Origin: JALORV01 sp963754065
Lineage (GTDB): Bacteria > Pseudomonadota > Gammaproteobacteria > Burkholderiales > Burkholderiaceae_F
Reading direction: 5' to 3'
Assembly (NCBI GenBank): GCA_963754065.1
Contig: CAVWFH010000002.1
Location: 21,771-85,770, forward strand
Length of the DNA stretch: 64,000 nt
Shown here: piece after piece, positions 8,915 to 17,980 of the stretch
Numbering within the stretch: position 1 is the stretch's first letter
How the letters are laid out: the number at the start of each line of letters is the position of its first letter
Notes under the pieces: generated by a model
What the model was told of the DNA's origin: nothing
What the model saw: only the letters and a program-made list of their open reading frames with translations
Databases searched by the model: none
Program-made: the position numbers and the translations under genes

Positions 8915-9979
8915 ATGCTCTACCGCGAAAACGGCCAGTTCAAGACCTCGTACGTCGAGGACCAGCAGATCCTGCCGATCGTGCAGGACCGCTGGTTCAT
9001 GCTGGCGCTGCTGGCATTTGCCTACCTGGCGATGCCCGCATTCGGCACGGAGTACCTGTTCCTGTCCCTGGTCGTGCCGTTCCTGATCCTTTCGATCGCG
9101 GCCATGGGCCTGAACATCCTGGTGGGGTATTGCGGCCAGATCTCGCTGGGGACCGCTGCCTTCATGGCGGTCGGCGCCTACGCCGCCTACAACTTTGTCG
9201 TGCGTGTGCCGGCGCTCAACTTCCTCCTCGTACTGGCGCTTTCCGGCGGCATCGCCGCGCTGGTGGGCGTGCTGTTCGGTATTCCGAGCCTGCGCATCAA
9301 GGGGCTCTACCTGGCCGTCGCCACACTGGCCGCGCAGTTCTTCATCGACTGGCTGTTCGCGCGGGTGAAGTGGTTCACCAATTACTCCTCGTCGGGGTCG
9401 GTGTCGACGCCGCCGATCGAGATCTTTGGCTGGGTCGTCGACTCCCCGGTCGAGAAGTATCTGTTCGTCCTGACGATTGCGGTCGTGATGACCCTTGCGG
9501 CGAAGAATCTCGTGCGCGGCCACATCGGCCGCAGCTGGATGGCGATCCGGGACATGGACGTGGCCGCCGAGGTGATCGGCATTCGGCCGCTGTACGCCAA
9601 GCTGTCGGCGTTCGCCGTGAGTTCGTTCTATGCCGGCGTGGCCGGAGCCCTTTGGGGGTTTATCCGCCTCGGCGCGTGGGAGCCACTGGCGTTCAATGTG
9701 AACCTTTCTTTGAACCTCCTGTTCATGATCATCATCGGCGGGATGGGGTCACTGCTAGGCTCGTATTTCGGCGCTGCATTCATCGTGATACTTCCATTGC
9801 TCCTGAACCAGGCGCCGGGTTGGATCGGAATCGAAATGTCGACGGCATTTGCATCGCACCTGGAAGCAATGATCTTTGGCAGCCTGATCGTGTTCTTCCT
9901 GATCGTCGAGCCGCACGGCCTGGCGCGGCTCTGGTCGATCGGAAAGGAAAAGCTGAGACTATGGCCGTTCCCGCACTAA
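8915..9979 (+). CDS. livM: liv-type ABC transporter permease (LivM-like)
   Basis: 354 residues with about ten hydrophobic helices. The signature LNILVGYCGQISLGTAAFM (about residues 68-86) and the cytoplasmic coupling segment AIRDMDVAAEVIGI identify LivM. I chose the ATG at 8915 because upstream in-frame codons lie within livH. It pairs with LivH in the membrane. Confidence 0.92.
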   Translation: MLYRENGQFKTSYVEDQQILPIVQDRWFMLALLAFAYLAMPAFGTEYLFLSLVVPFLILSIAAMGLNILVGYCGQISLGTAAFMAVGAYAAYNFVVRVPALNFLLVLALSGGIAALVGVLFGIPSLRIKGLYLAVATLAAQFFIDWLFARVKWFTNYSSSGSVSTPPIEIFGWVVDSPVEKYLFVLTIAVVMTLAAKNLVRGHIGRSWMAIRDMDVAAEVIGIRPLYAKLSAFAVSSFYAGVAGALWGFIRLGAWEPLAFNVNLSLNLLFMIIIGGMGSLLGSYFGAAFIVILPLLLNQAPGWIGIEMSTAFASHLEAMIFGSLIVFFLIVEPHGLARLWSIGKEKLRLWPFPH

Positions 9980-10041
9980 GGTCCACGGAGAGACGGTTGA
10001 TCACTACAACGCTGGACCCTTATTTACGCATGGAGACAACG

Positions 10042-11478
10042 ATGGCAACGAATTTGAAACTGAGGGTCGCCGCCATGGCGGTAGCCGGGATTGCAGCGGG
10101 CGCTTTGCTTGGCCTGTCCGCAACGGCAGAAGCTCAGCAGAAAGCGGCCGCCCCGGCGGCCGGCAAGGGCGAGCAGTTCTTCCCGGTACTGGTGTATCGG
10201 ACCGGAGCGTACGCGCCAAACGGTGTTCCCTGGGCCAACGGCTTCGTCGACTATCTGAAACTGGTCAACGCGCAGGGCGGCATCAACGGCGTGAAGCTCA
10301 CGTGGGAAGAGTGCGAGACCGGCTACGCCACGGACCGTGGCGTCGAGTGCTATGAGCGCTTGAAGACGAAGCCTTTCGTTTCGGCGGTCCAGCCCCTTTC
10401 AACCGGCATCACATTTGCACTGACCGACAAGGTCCCAACGGACAAGATCCCGCTGATCACGGCCGGCTACGGCCGCTCGGAGTCGGTCGAGGGCGAGGCG
10501 TTCCCGTGGAACTTCCCGCTGATGGGCACCTACTGGGACGCGGCCGATGTCCTGGTACAGCACGTCGGCAAGCTGAACGGCGGCGTGGACAAGCTCAAGG
10601 GTAAGAAGATCGCGCTCGTCTATCACGACTCGCCTTTTGGCAAGGAGCCGATTGCGCTGTTGCAGGAGCGCGCCAAGCTGCACGGCTTCGAACTGATGAC
10701 GATCCCGGTAACGCATCCGGGCGTCGAGCAGAAGGCCGCGTGGCTGCAGATCCGCCAGAACCGTCCGGACTATGTGTTCCTGTGGGGCTGGGGCGTGATG
10801 AATTCCACCGCACTGCGTGAAGCCGTGGCGACCGGATATGCGCGCGACAAGATGTACGGCGTGTGGTGGGCGGCGGCCGAGCCCGATGTAACGCCGGTAG
10901 GCGCCGACGCGAAGGGCTACAACGGACTGGCGCTGCAGCACGGCGCGGGTCGAGCCAAGGTGCACGAAGAAATACTCAAGCTCGTGCATGACAAGGGACA
11001 GGGGACCGGGCCGAAGGACGAGGTCGGCAGCGTGCTGTACACGCGCGGCATGATCAGCGCGATGCTGCAGGTCGAAGGCGTACGCCAGGCGCAGCTGCGC
11101 TACGGCAACAAGCCGCTGACAGGCGAACAGGTTCGTTACGGGCTGGAAAACCTGAATCTCGACGCTAAGCGCCTGGATAGCCTCGGGTTGGCGGGAGTTA
11201 TGAAGCCGCTGGCAACGAACTGCCGCGACCACGCAGGTGCCCGTTCAGCGCGCATCCAGCAGTGGGATGGCACCAAGTGGGTCTTCACCTCGGACTTCTA
11301 CGAGGCGGATAACCAGATCATCAAGCCGATGATCAAGGCCGCGGCGCAGCGCTATGTCACCGACAAGAAACTGACCATGCGCAGTTGCGCAGACGAGATC
11401 GCGGCAGATGCGAAAGCGGCCGCCCCGGCTGCGGCCCCGGCGGCAGTGAAGACGGCGCCGGCGCCGGCAAAGAAGTAA
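10042..11478 (+). CDS. livK: ABC transporter periplasmic substrate-binding protein (LivK-like)
   Basis: 478 residues with a signal peptide ending near TAEA|QQ and a type-I periplasmic binding fold. The start at 10042 has GGAG seven bases upstream; an in-frame ATG at 10030 lacks this spacing. It is longer than E. coli LivK because of low-complexity Ala/Pro/Lys segments at both mature ends (AAAPAAGKGE at the start, PAAVKTAPAPAKK at the end). The ligand is unknown; the linked acyl-CoA ligase argues for an organic acid rather than leucine. Confidence 0.88.
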   Translation: MATNLKLRVAAMAVAGIAAGALLGLSATAEAQQKAAAPAAGKGEQFFPVLVYRTGAYAPNGVPWANGFVDYLKLVNAQGGINGVKLTWEECETGYATDRGVECYERLKTKPFVSAVQPLSTGITFALTDKVPTDKIPLITAGYGRSESVEGEAFPWNFPLMGTYWDAADVLVQHVGKLNGGVDKLKGKKIALVYHDSPFGKEPIALLQERAKLHGFELMTIPVTHPGVEQKAAWLQIRQNRPDYVFLWGWGVMNSTALREAVATGYARDKMYGVWWAAAEPDVTPVGADAKGYNGLALQHGAGRAKVHEEILKLVHDKGQGTGPKDEVGSVLYTRGMISAMLQVEGVRQAQLRYGNKPLTGEQVRYGLENLNLDAKRLDSLGLAGVMKPLATNCRDHAGARSARIQQWDGTKWVFTSDFYEADNQIIKPMIKAAAQRYVTDKKLTMRSCADEIAADAKAAAPAAAPAAVKTAPAPAKK

Positions 11479-11494
11479 GTTTGATATCAGCATG

Positions 11495-11517
11495 GCCGGC
11501 CGCCTTGTGCGGCCGGC
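11495..11517 (+). other. intercistronic hairpin I after the binding-protein gene
   Basis: A perfect 9-bp GC-only stem (GCCGGCCGC / GCGGCCGGC) with a 5-base loop, starting 16 bases after the binding-protein stop. No U-tract follows, so it is more likely an mRNA-stabilising or partial-termination element that keeps binding-protein expression above that of the downstream ATPase. Confidence 0.6.
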
Positions 11518-11552
11518 TGTGCGAAGTGCTTACGGTGTGAGTGCTTCGCACA
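11518..11552 (+). other. intercistronic hairpin II before the second ATPase gene
   Basis: TGTGCGAAG pairs with CTTCGCACA over a 17-base loop, abutting hairpin I with no gap. It ends 17 bases before the GTG start of the second ATPase and just before its GGAG. Together the two hairpins fill the gap between livK and livF. Confidence 0.5.
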
Positions 11553-11569
11553 GCGACTATGGAGTCCAC

Positions 11570-12391
11570 GTGACAGCCCCGCTGCTCAACGTCAACGGCA
11601 TTGAGGTCATCTACAACCACGTGATTCTCGTCTTGAAGGGGGTCTCGCTGACCGTGCCCGAAGGCCGCATCGTCGCATTGCTCGGCGCCAATGGCGCGGG
11701 CAAGACCACGACCCTGCGCGCGGTATCGAATCTCCTGCACGGCGAGCGCGGCGAAGTCACCAAGGGTTCGATCGAATACCGCGGGGAGAAGATCGAACGG
11801 CTGACGGCCTACGACCTGGTCAAGCGCGGTGTCGTGCAGGTGATGGAAGGACGGCGCTGCTTCGCCCACCTGACGGTGGAGGAAAACCTGCTGTCTGGCG
11901 CGTATTCGAGGGGAGCCTCCGGGCGCGGCAACTCGCGGGCCGACATCGCGGTGGATCTCGACAAGGTCTATACCTACTTCCCGCGTCTGAAGCAGCGGCG
12001 CACCAGCCAGTCGGGCTATACCTCGGGCGGTGAACAGCAGATGACGGCGATCGGTCGCGCACTGATGGCACGGCCCTCGATGATCCTGCTCGACGAGCCA
12101 TCGATGGGCCTGGCGCCGCAGGTGGTCGAGGAGATCTTTGCGATCGTGCAGGATCTCAACAAGAAGGAGCAGGTGTCGTTCCTCCTTGCGGAACAGAACA
12201 CGAACATCGCGCTGCGCTTTGCCGACTACGGTTACATCCTGGAAAACGGCCGGGTCGTCATGGACGGTGATGCGTCGGCGCTGCGCGAGAACGAGGACGT
12301 GAAGGAGTTCTATCTCGGTGTGTCGAAGGCCGGCCGTAAGAGTTTCCGGGAGGCCAAGTTCTACAAGCGTCGCAAACGCTGGCTCGCCTGA
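11570..12391 (+). CDS. livF: liv-type ABC transporter ATP-binding protein (LivF-like)
   Basis: 273 residues. Walker A is GANGAGKTT (about residues 38-46), the signature is SGGEQQMTAIGRALM and Walker B ILLDEPSMGLAP. The start is a GTG at 11570 with GGAG five bases upstream; the frame stays open further upstream, but that part overlaps the two hairpins. The C-terminal tail (GRKSFREAKFYKRRKRWL) is longer and more basic than in E. coli LivF. It is the second ATPase of the importer. Confidence 0.9.
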   Translation: MTAPLLNVNGIEVIYNHVILVLKGVSLTVPEGRIVALLGANGAGKTTTLRAVSNLLHGERGEVTKGSIEYRGEKIERLTAYDLVKRGVVQVMEGRRCFAHLTVEENLLSGAYSRGASGRGNSRADIAVDLDKVYTYFPRLKQRRTSQSGYTSGGEQQMTAIGRALMARPSMILLDEPSMGLAPQVVEEIFAIVQDLNKKEQVSFLLAEQNTNIALRFADYGYILENGRVVMDGDASALRENEDVKEFYLGVSKAGRKSFREAKFYKRRKRWLA

Positions 12392-12430
12392 AGCGCGGCG
12401 CATCGTATTTCCGCGCAGAGATGCGCGGGG

Positions 12431-12462
12431 GCTTTCGCCAGCGCGCGCGGGTTGGCGAAAGC
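12431..12462 (+). terminator. 10-bp perfect hairpin after the transporter genes
   Basis: GCTTTCGCCA and TGGCGAAAGC flank a 12-base GC-rich loop, 39 bases after the last transporter gene. No T-run follows, so it may terminate weakly or act as a processing site before the lysine-rich protein gene. Confidence 0.45.
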
Positions 12463-12496
12463 GGATTCGGGGCCGCGCAATCCTCAAGGAGCATAG

Positions 12497-12838
12497 ATGG
12501 CCACAGCCAAGAAAGCTGCGAAGAAGAAGTCCCGCCGGACGGTGATGTACAGCACGGGAGGCAAGAAGCTGTATGCCGTGCGCGACGCGAGCGGCAAGTT
12601 CAAGGACATCCAGCAGTACTCGCGCGCACACGCCATGGACATCAAGCGTGGTAGCAGCGCCGAGGAAAAGGCTGTAGCAAAGAAAGCAGCGAAGAAGGTT
12701 GCGAAGAAGGCCGCGAAGAAGGGCGGCGCAAAGAAGGCGACGCGCAAGTCAACGGTGAAAAAAGTGGCGAAGAAGGCCGCGAACCAGCTGGTGAAGCGGC
12801 TGCGCAGCGCCGTGGCCAAGGTGCGCGCGAAGCTGTAG
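12497..12838 (+). CDS. lysine/alanine-rich histone-H1-like protein
   Basis: 113 residues with an excellent AAGGAG ribosome site. A short globular-looking segment (about residues 15-52, containing MYSTGGKKLYAVRDASGKFK) lies between a KKAAKKK start and a long tail of AAKK and KKAT repeats (residues 58-95). Such tails bind DNA or RNA non-specifically, as in bacterial H1-like proteins (Bordetella BpH1, AlgP). It is probably a nucleoid-associated protein. Its position right after the transporter operon is unexplained. Confidence 0.75.
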   Translation: MATAKKAAKKKSRRTVMYSTGGKKLYAVRDASGKFKDIQQYSRAHAMDIKRGSSAEEKAVAKKAAKKVAKKAAKKGGAKKATRKSTVKKVAKKAANQLVKRLRSAVAKVRAKL

Positions 12839-12896
12839 ACGCGACTCCGACGGGACAGGTGCCGGGCTCGCTGGTCGACCCGGCCCTGCCGTATCA

Positions 12897-13121
12897 ATGC
12901 CTGCTGTGACGATGTCGACCTCGATGAGAACGTACGGACCCGCTCTGATGTCGGCGCTGGTTTCCCTCGCGCTGGCCGGAGGCTGCACTCCTCGCGCCGA
13001 CGAGTCGTCGACACCGTTGCCGACGCGGCAGACGACCATCGATCCGGTCGTCAAGAAACTGGATGCGGCCCAGCAGGATGCGGAACGCCGTCGTGCAGAG
13101 ATCGATGGCGCGGCGAAGTAA
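12897..13121 (+). CDS. small predicted lipoprotein
   Basis: Up to 74 residues. A signal sequence ends in a lipobox LALAGGC (Cys near residue 30), followed by a short hydrophilic domain with a charged helix (DAAQQDAERRRAE). Several in-frame starts exist (12897, 12912, 12924) and none has a clear ribosome site, so the start is uncertain. It is 23 bases from the PaaK-like ligase. Function unknown. Confidence 0.5.
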   Translation: MPAVTMSTSMRTYGPALMSALVSLALAGGCTPRADESSTPLPTRQTTIDPVVKKLDAAQQDAERRRAEIDGAAK

Positions 13122-13144
13122 GCGGATTCACAGGCGAGGTTCGC

Positions 13145-14371
13145 ATGACGCAGCACTTTGATAGTCGCGAGACTCGCGATCCCCGCCAGCGCGAACTCGA
13201 TCTCATGGGACATCTGCCCGGGCTGGTTGCCAACGCGCTGAAGGCGCCGGGCTGGCGGCAGCACCTGGGCCCCATCGATCCGGCCACTATCGTCACGCGC
13301 GCCGACCTTGCGCGCCTTCCGGTGCTGCGCAAGTCCGAGCTGCCCGCGCTGCAGAAGACAGCGCCGCCCTTCGGTGGACTGATCGCCGATCCGATCGAGC
13401 GCTTCGGGCGCCTGTTCACTTCGCCGGGTCCCATCTACGAACCGGAAGGGCGACACGATGATGCCTGGCGCGCAGCGCGCGGGCTGTATGCGGCGGGCTT
13501 CCGTGCCGGCGACATCGTGCTGAACACGTTCTCCTATCACCTGACTCCCGGCGGTTTCATCCTCGATGGTGGGGCGCGTGCTGTCGGTTGCGCCGTGATT
13601 CCTGCGGGACCGGGCAACACGGAGCAGCAACTCGATCTGATCGGGCACTTGCATCCGACGGCCTATACCGGCACGCCGGACTTCCTGAAGATCCTGCTGG
13701 ACGCCGCGGGCGCGGCGAAGCGCGACGTGTCGATTCGTCGCGCGGCCGTGTCCGGTGCCGCGTTTCCGCCGTCGCTGCAGGCCGAGATGCGGTCGCGTGG
13801 GATCGATGCCTACCAACTCTATGCCACGGCCGATCTCGGCATCGTTGCCTACGAAACGCCGGCTCGCGCCGGCATGGTCGTCAACGAAGATGTACTGATC
13901 GAGATCGTGCGACCCGGGACCGGGGACCCGGTGCCTGACGGCGAGGTCGGTGAAGTCGTGGTGACGTCATTCGATCCGCACCACCCCTGGATCCGGCTCG
14001 CGCTCGGTGACCTTTCGGCCATCATGCCGGGCATATCTCCGTGCGGCCGCACCAACGCCCGCATACGCGGGTGGATGGGGCGCGCGGATCAGACCACCAA
14101 GGTGAAGGGCATGTTCGTGCGCCCCGAACAGGTCGCCGAAATCGGACAGCGTCACCCGCGCCTGGGTCGGATGCGACTGGTGGTCGCGCGCAGCGGCGAG
14201 TCCGACGTCATGACGCTCAAGGCAGAGAGTGCGGATCGCGACGCAACGTTGTCCGCGGCACTAGCCGAAACCCTGCGGGCGATCACCAAGCTCGGTGGCA
14301 CCGTCGAACTGATTGCTCCGGGATCCTTGCCCAACGATGGCAAGGTCATCGAGGACACGCGCGCGCACTGA
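13145..14371 (+). CDS. phenylacetate-CoA-ligase-family (PaaK-like) AMP-binding protein
   Basis: 408 residues, close to PaaK length. Features of the family: TSPGPIYEPEG early (about residues 99-109, the substrate/nucleotide region), FSYHLTPGG, YATADLGIVAYET in the adenine-binding region and GRADQTTKVKGMFV in the C-terminal hinge. These enzymes activate aryl acids through an acyl-AMP. It is the last gene before a hairpin terminator and lies downstream of the ABC importer and the first ligase. This supports an aromatic or related carboxylic acid as substrate, but exact specificity is unknown. Confidence 0.82.
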   Translation: MTQHFDSRETRDPRQRELDLMGHLPGLVANALKAPGWRQHLGPIDPATIVTRADLARLPVLRKSELPALQKTAPPFGGLIADPIERFGRLFTSPGPIYEPEGRHDDAWRAARGLYAAGFRAGDIVLNTFSYHLTPGGFILDGGARAVGCAVIPAGPGNTEQQLDLIGHLHPTAYTGTPDFLKILLDAAGAAKRDVSIRRAAVSGAAFPPSLQAEMRSRGIDAYQLYATADLGIVAYETPARAGMVVNEDVLIEIVRPGTGDPVPDGEVGEVVVTSFDPHHPWIRLALGDLSAIMPGISPCGRTNARIRGWMGRADQTTKVKGMFVRPEQVAEIGQRHPRLGRMRLVVARSGESDVMTLKAESADRDATLSAALAETLRAITKLGGTVELIAPGSLPNDGKVIEDTRAH

Positions 14372-14396
14372 ACCTCGCGCTGCATCCTGAAATGCA

Positions 14397-14418
14397 AACG
14401 GCGCCCTCAGGCGCCGTT
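14397..14418. terminator. bidirectional hairpin terminator
   Basis: AACGGCGCC and GGCGCCGTT form a perfect 9-bp stem with a CTCA loop. It lies between the convergent ends of the PaaK-like gene and the DUF1801 gene and can serve both. The A/T base pairs at the stem foot give only a short U-tract. Confidence 0.7.
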
Positions 14419-14435
14419 CGGAGAAGCAACGAACA

Positions 14436-15158
14436 CTAGCGGCGTCGTGCCGATGCGGCCTTCTTGGCCGCTGTCTTTTTCGGCGAGTTGCCAGTCGCGG
14501 TCGTGCGTGTTGCCGCACGGGACGTGGTGCGCTTTGCGGGGCGCGCCTTGGCTGCTGCAGACCTCGACGGGCTCACTTTGCGCGCCTTGGGTTTCTCGGC
14601 CACCGGCATACCCGTGGCCATGTCGATCGCTGCAATCATTGCATCCCGCACCGTGCTGGCCATCGCGTTGATTGCATCAGTCATCGAGGCGGCCGGCTTG
14701 GCGACCGGAAGCTTGACCGTGGTTGCCGGCGGTGCCGCCGCTTCCTCGTTGATGCCCCAGAGCTTCAGCAGTTCCGGCTGGGTCGGTATCGTGCCCTGCG
14801 CCAGTCGTTGCCGGCGTGCCGCTACCGAGTCGCGCACGATCTTCTCGACGACGTCGAGCGGCAATCGATTGAGGTCCGAAAACTTGATGAAGCTCTTGTT
14901 GGCGTTGACGCCCTGCAGCGCGTCCTTGTGTTTCAGGACGACGTCTTTTTCGGCCACATACAGCGACATATGCCGGCGGCCGGATTCCAGGGCGAACAGC
15001 GGCCCGTCCAGTTCGTAGAAGGCGAGCCCGTAGCGCATGCTTTCGCGCACTCCGCGGGCGGAGCGACGAATCATGCTGCATAGGCGCGCCATTGCCACGC
15101 GACGGTCCGGCGGCAGGTCGCGCAAATAGGCGCCTACCGTCGAGGCAGTCGGGTTCAT
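14436..15158 (-). CDS. DUF1801-domain protein with basic Ala/Lys/Arg-rich tail
   Basis: 240 residues. The N-terminal 115 residues are a DUF1801 (YdhG-like) domain with AMARLCSMIRRSARG and FALESGRRHMSLYVAEKDVV. The remaining half is low complexity and ends in a strongly basic tail (KKTAAKKAASARRR) like that of the H1-like protein 1.6 kb away. The ATG at 15158 has GGAGG seven bases upstream; the ATG two codons earlier lies too close to it. The biochemical role of DUF1801 is not established; the tail suggests nucleic-acid binding. Confidence 0.75.
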   Translation of the reverse strand: MNPTASTVGAYLRDLPPDRRVAMARLCSMIRRSARGVRESMRYGLAFYELDGPLFALESGRRHMSLYVAEKDVVLKHKDALQGVNANKSFIKFSDLNRLPLDVVEKIVRDSVAARRQRLAQGTIPTQPELLKLWGINEEAAAPPATTVKLPVAKPAASMTDAINAMASTVRDAMIAAIDMATGMPVAEKPKARKVSPSRSAAAKARPAKRTTSRAATRTTATGNSPKKTAAKKAASARRR

Positions 15159-15176
15159 GTGCATTCCTCCGGCGTA

Positions 15177-15194
15177 CAGCGTCCGAAAACGCTG
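15177..15194 (-). promoter_or_regulatory. inverted repeat in the leader of the DUF1801 gene
   Basis: CAGCGT and ACGCTG flank six bases, next to an AT-rich stretch (AATTTTAACGC) that is unusual in this GC-rich window and contains a possible -10 element (TAAAAT) reading towards the DUF1801 gene. A promoter/operator is plausible but not proven. Confidence 0.3.
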
Positions 15195-15275
15195 AATTTT
15201 AACGCTTTTTGAGAAATGCCTTGGACCGCTGGCCGCGGGCGTGCCAGGCGACGGCCCGAACCCTCTCCCGGACGT

Positions 15276-15872
15276 TCAGCCAGCCGCTCCGGATTTGACC
15301 CGGTAGAAGACAAAATCAGCCGAAAAATCCACACGCAACAGCTGGTTTGCCTGTGCTGCATCGCACTTCGCGGGAGGCATGCCACCCCGTGTGTTCACGC
15401 GCTGGACGTGGGTCACTCCCTCGAAAGCGCCCTTGCCGTAGCTACGAGTCGTCAGCAACAACCAGCGCAAGTCGGCCGCGTTCGGGGCTTCGTCGTATGC
15501 GGCGACGGACGCGACGAGACGGCTGCCATCGCTATGTTCGAACGAAAAGCTGGCTCCGTGCCGACCAACGGGCTTGCCGTTCGCGTCAGTCAACTGCGCC
15601 TCAGGCTGCCGAAACACCCAGGCAAACCCGGCATCGCGCTTTTCGCAGCGGAAGATCTGAACTCCCTGCGCCGACAACTGCAACGTCGGTTCGCGATCGG
15701 ATGGCACCTTGATGCTCGAAAAGAGCCCCAGGCTCGGCGCCGTGACCGAAGCGGCCTTGCCTGGGCCCGCGGTGGCGGCGGGGCCGGGACCGACGGACGC
15801 ACAGGCAGAAAGGAGCGCCGTGCTGATAGCGAGGCTCGCGCGAATGCGGATGCGAAGAAGCGAAAAGTTCAT
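15276..15872 (-). CDS. DUF3455-family lipoprotein
   Basis: 198 residues with a lipoprotein signal (LSACAS, Cys about residue 24) and then a Gly/Pro/Ala linker. The body matches DUF3455: QLSAQGVQIFRCEKRD near the start, FSFEHSDGSRLVASV in the middle and FVFYRV at the end. Members are exported proteins of unknown function found in many soil proteobacteria. The chosen ATG places the signal peptide at the N-terminus; upstream extension is not supported. Confidence 0.8.
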   Translation of the reverse strand: MNFSLLRIRIRASLAISTALLSACASVGPGPAATAGPGKAASVTAPSLGLFSSIKVPSDREPTLQLSAQGVQIFRCEKRDAGFAWVFRQPEAQLTDANGKPVGRHGASFSFEHSDGSRLVASVAAYDEAPNAADLRWLLLTTRSYGKGAFEGVTHVQRVNTRGGMPPAKCDAAQANQLLRVDFSADFVFYRVKSGAAG

Positions 15873-15985
15873 CGTATTGAATCCCCAGTTGGCCCATCGT
15901 ACCCGGAGCATTCTTTCCGCTGTATCGCAGCGCCGCCCAATGGCTGGTTGCCCGCCACGACCGTTACGGACGCCAAGAAGTCAGG

Positions 15986-17966
15986 CTAGGTCTGCAAATT
16001 CTGCGGCAGCCGAAACCCTAGCGACGCAAGCTCATCGCGCACTTCCCGATCCTCCAGCAGGGCGCAAAAAGCCTGCAGGGCGGGGCGCGCGAGCCTAGCC
16101 GTCGGAACCGCAAAGTCGTATTGCTCTTCCTGCATCGGGATGAAGCCGAGCCCGTACTGCCGGGCCACGGTATCGATCGCCACGCCCCAGTCAGCCCGCC
16201 CTTGGGAGATCGCCACTGCAACGGCATTGTGGGACTTCGTCTGAGTCCAGTATCCGGCGGGCCGGTGATCGCCTAGCCATTTGTCGATGATGATGCGCGT
16301 GCCGCTTCCGGCGTTGCGATTGACCATCACGCACCCTGCATCGCACAGCGCAGCCGCTATGGCCTCGTCGAGGGACTTTCCTTCGAAGCGGGCATCCCCG
16401 TGCCGATAGACGACGCCTTGCATGCGACCGTAGCCGGCCACGAGTGTCAGCGTGTCGGTCAGCATGGGGCGGTTGTATTCGCCCGTTGCGGGATCCATCA
16501 AGATGGATGCCGGCGATGTCGCACTCGCCGCGCCTGGCCGCGGCCAGGCCCCCCTGGCTTCCGACGATCATCAGCTTGGCCCGGACGCCCTGGCGCATCA
16601 GCTTGCCCACGAGCAGGTCAAGGCCGACACAGTGACTGCCGATGATCACGAGATCGGCGGGCTCCAGCTTTTCCCCGAGAAGTGTCACTGCGACGGCGCT
16701 GCCGGCATCGAGGATTTCCGTGTGCTGGTCGATGGTGATGAAGCCGTCGGCTCCACTGAACGTGGTCACGGAGCCCGAACCCTTGCCCATCGGATAGGCG
16801 TAGTAACCCTCCGGCGCCTGGACCAGACCGACGAGCAGATATTCCGTGCGTCCCCGCTCCGAGTTCACGCGCATCGGCAACGTCGCTGTTACCGCATGTC
16901 GGCGTTCGGGCGGCAGGCCGGCAAACGCGCGGATCACCGGCGCGAGGAATTCGTGGAATGTGAAGATGGCGGACGTGGGGAACCCGGGCAGTATGACGAC
17001 CGGCTTGCCATCGGTGACCGCCAGGCAGATGGGTTTGCCCGGTTTCAGCGCGACGCCGTGGGCGACCACGCCGGGATTGCGTAGCGTGTGCACGATACGG
17101 TACGAGATATCACCCGCTCCCTTCGACGTACCACCGGAGAACACGACGACGTCCGACTCCAGGCCGCGCGCCATTGCCGCCGCCAGCGCCCGTTCGTTAT
17201 CGGCAATCACTCCCAGGTACACGGCAACGCCGCCGAGCTCCTCGACAGCAGCCCCGATGATCGCTGCGTTGGAGTCGTAGACGGCACCGGGCCGCAGCGA
17301 TGCGCCGGGTGCCACGATCTCATTGCCGGTCGAAAAGATCGCCACCCGCGGCCGACGAAAGACCGCGCATTCGGACAGTCCCAGTGCGGCCAGCACACCG
17401 ATCTCGCGGGACGTGAGACGTTGTCCGCAACGGAGCACGGTTTCCCCGCGCGCAACGTCGGTGCTGGCGTAGCTCACGTTCTCGCCGCCGGTGAGGGGAC
17501 GACGGACCTCGACCAGCCGCGCATCGGCACTTCCAACGAGTTCCGAATGCTCGACCATCAGCACGGCATCGGCGCCACGCGGCAGCATGCCGCCGGTGGC
17601 GATCATCGTCGCATGGCCGGAAGTCACGGGGATGGTGGGCACCATTCCGGGCGCGAGCACTTCGTCGTTGAGCCGCAGCGTGCGCGGTGTTTCCTCCATG
17701 GCACCGAACGTGTTCTGGGCCTGCACTGCGAAGCCGTCGACATTGGCGCGATCGAAACCCGGCACGTCGATGCCCGCCGCGACATCCCTGGCGAGCACGC
17801 GGTCGAGAGCCTCGGCGAGAGAAACGAGTTCCTCGCCCAACGGAACGAGCCGCAGGTGCTCGCGAAACTTTGCAGTGGCCTCGTCCCGCGAAACGACATG
17901 CAGGAACTGGGACTGCCCGGCGATGGGATCCGCGCCGAGCGTGCCGGAATCGTGTGGAGTCGACAT
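15986..17966 (-). pseudogene. MoeA/periplasmic-binding-like fusion gene with a one-base frameshift
   Basis: The first part, from ATG 17966, encodes a MoeA-type molybdopterin molybdenumtransferase (domains about 1-410, with DVPGFDRANVDGFA and LPGFPTSAIFTFHEF). It is followed by the start of a PBP-like domain (about residues 435-490) that breaks off at DIAGIHL. The rest of this domain (MDPATGEYN ... LPQNLQT) continues in another frame to 15986. One extra T in CATCTTGATGG (16500-16501) accounts for the shift: CATCTGATGG would read HLMD. The intact fusion would be about 659 residues. Alternatively the second part starts at TTG 16501 as a separate protein. It lies 14 bases after moeA in the tup operon. 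Confidence 0.8.
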
Positions 17967-17980
17967 GTTCAAAGGGGCGC

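Noticed and set aside
12749..13816. A 355-codon minus-strand frame over the H1-like and PaaK-like genes
   Set aside because: It covers three supported plus-strand genes and has no recognisable domain.
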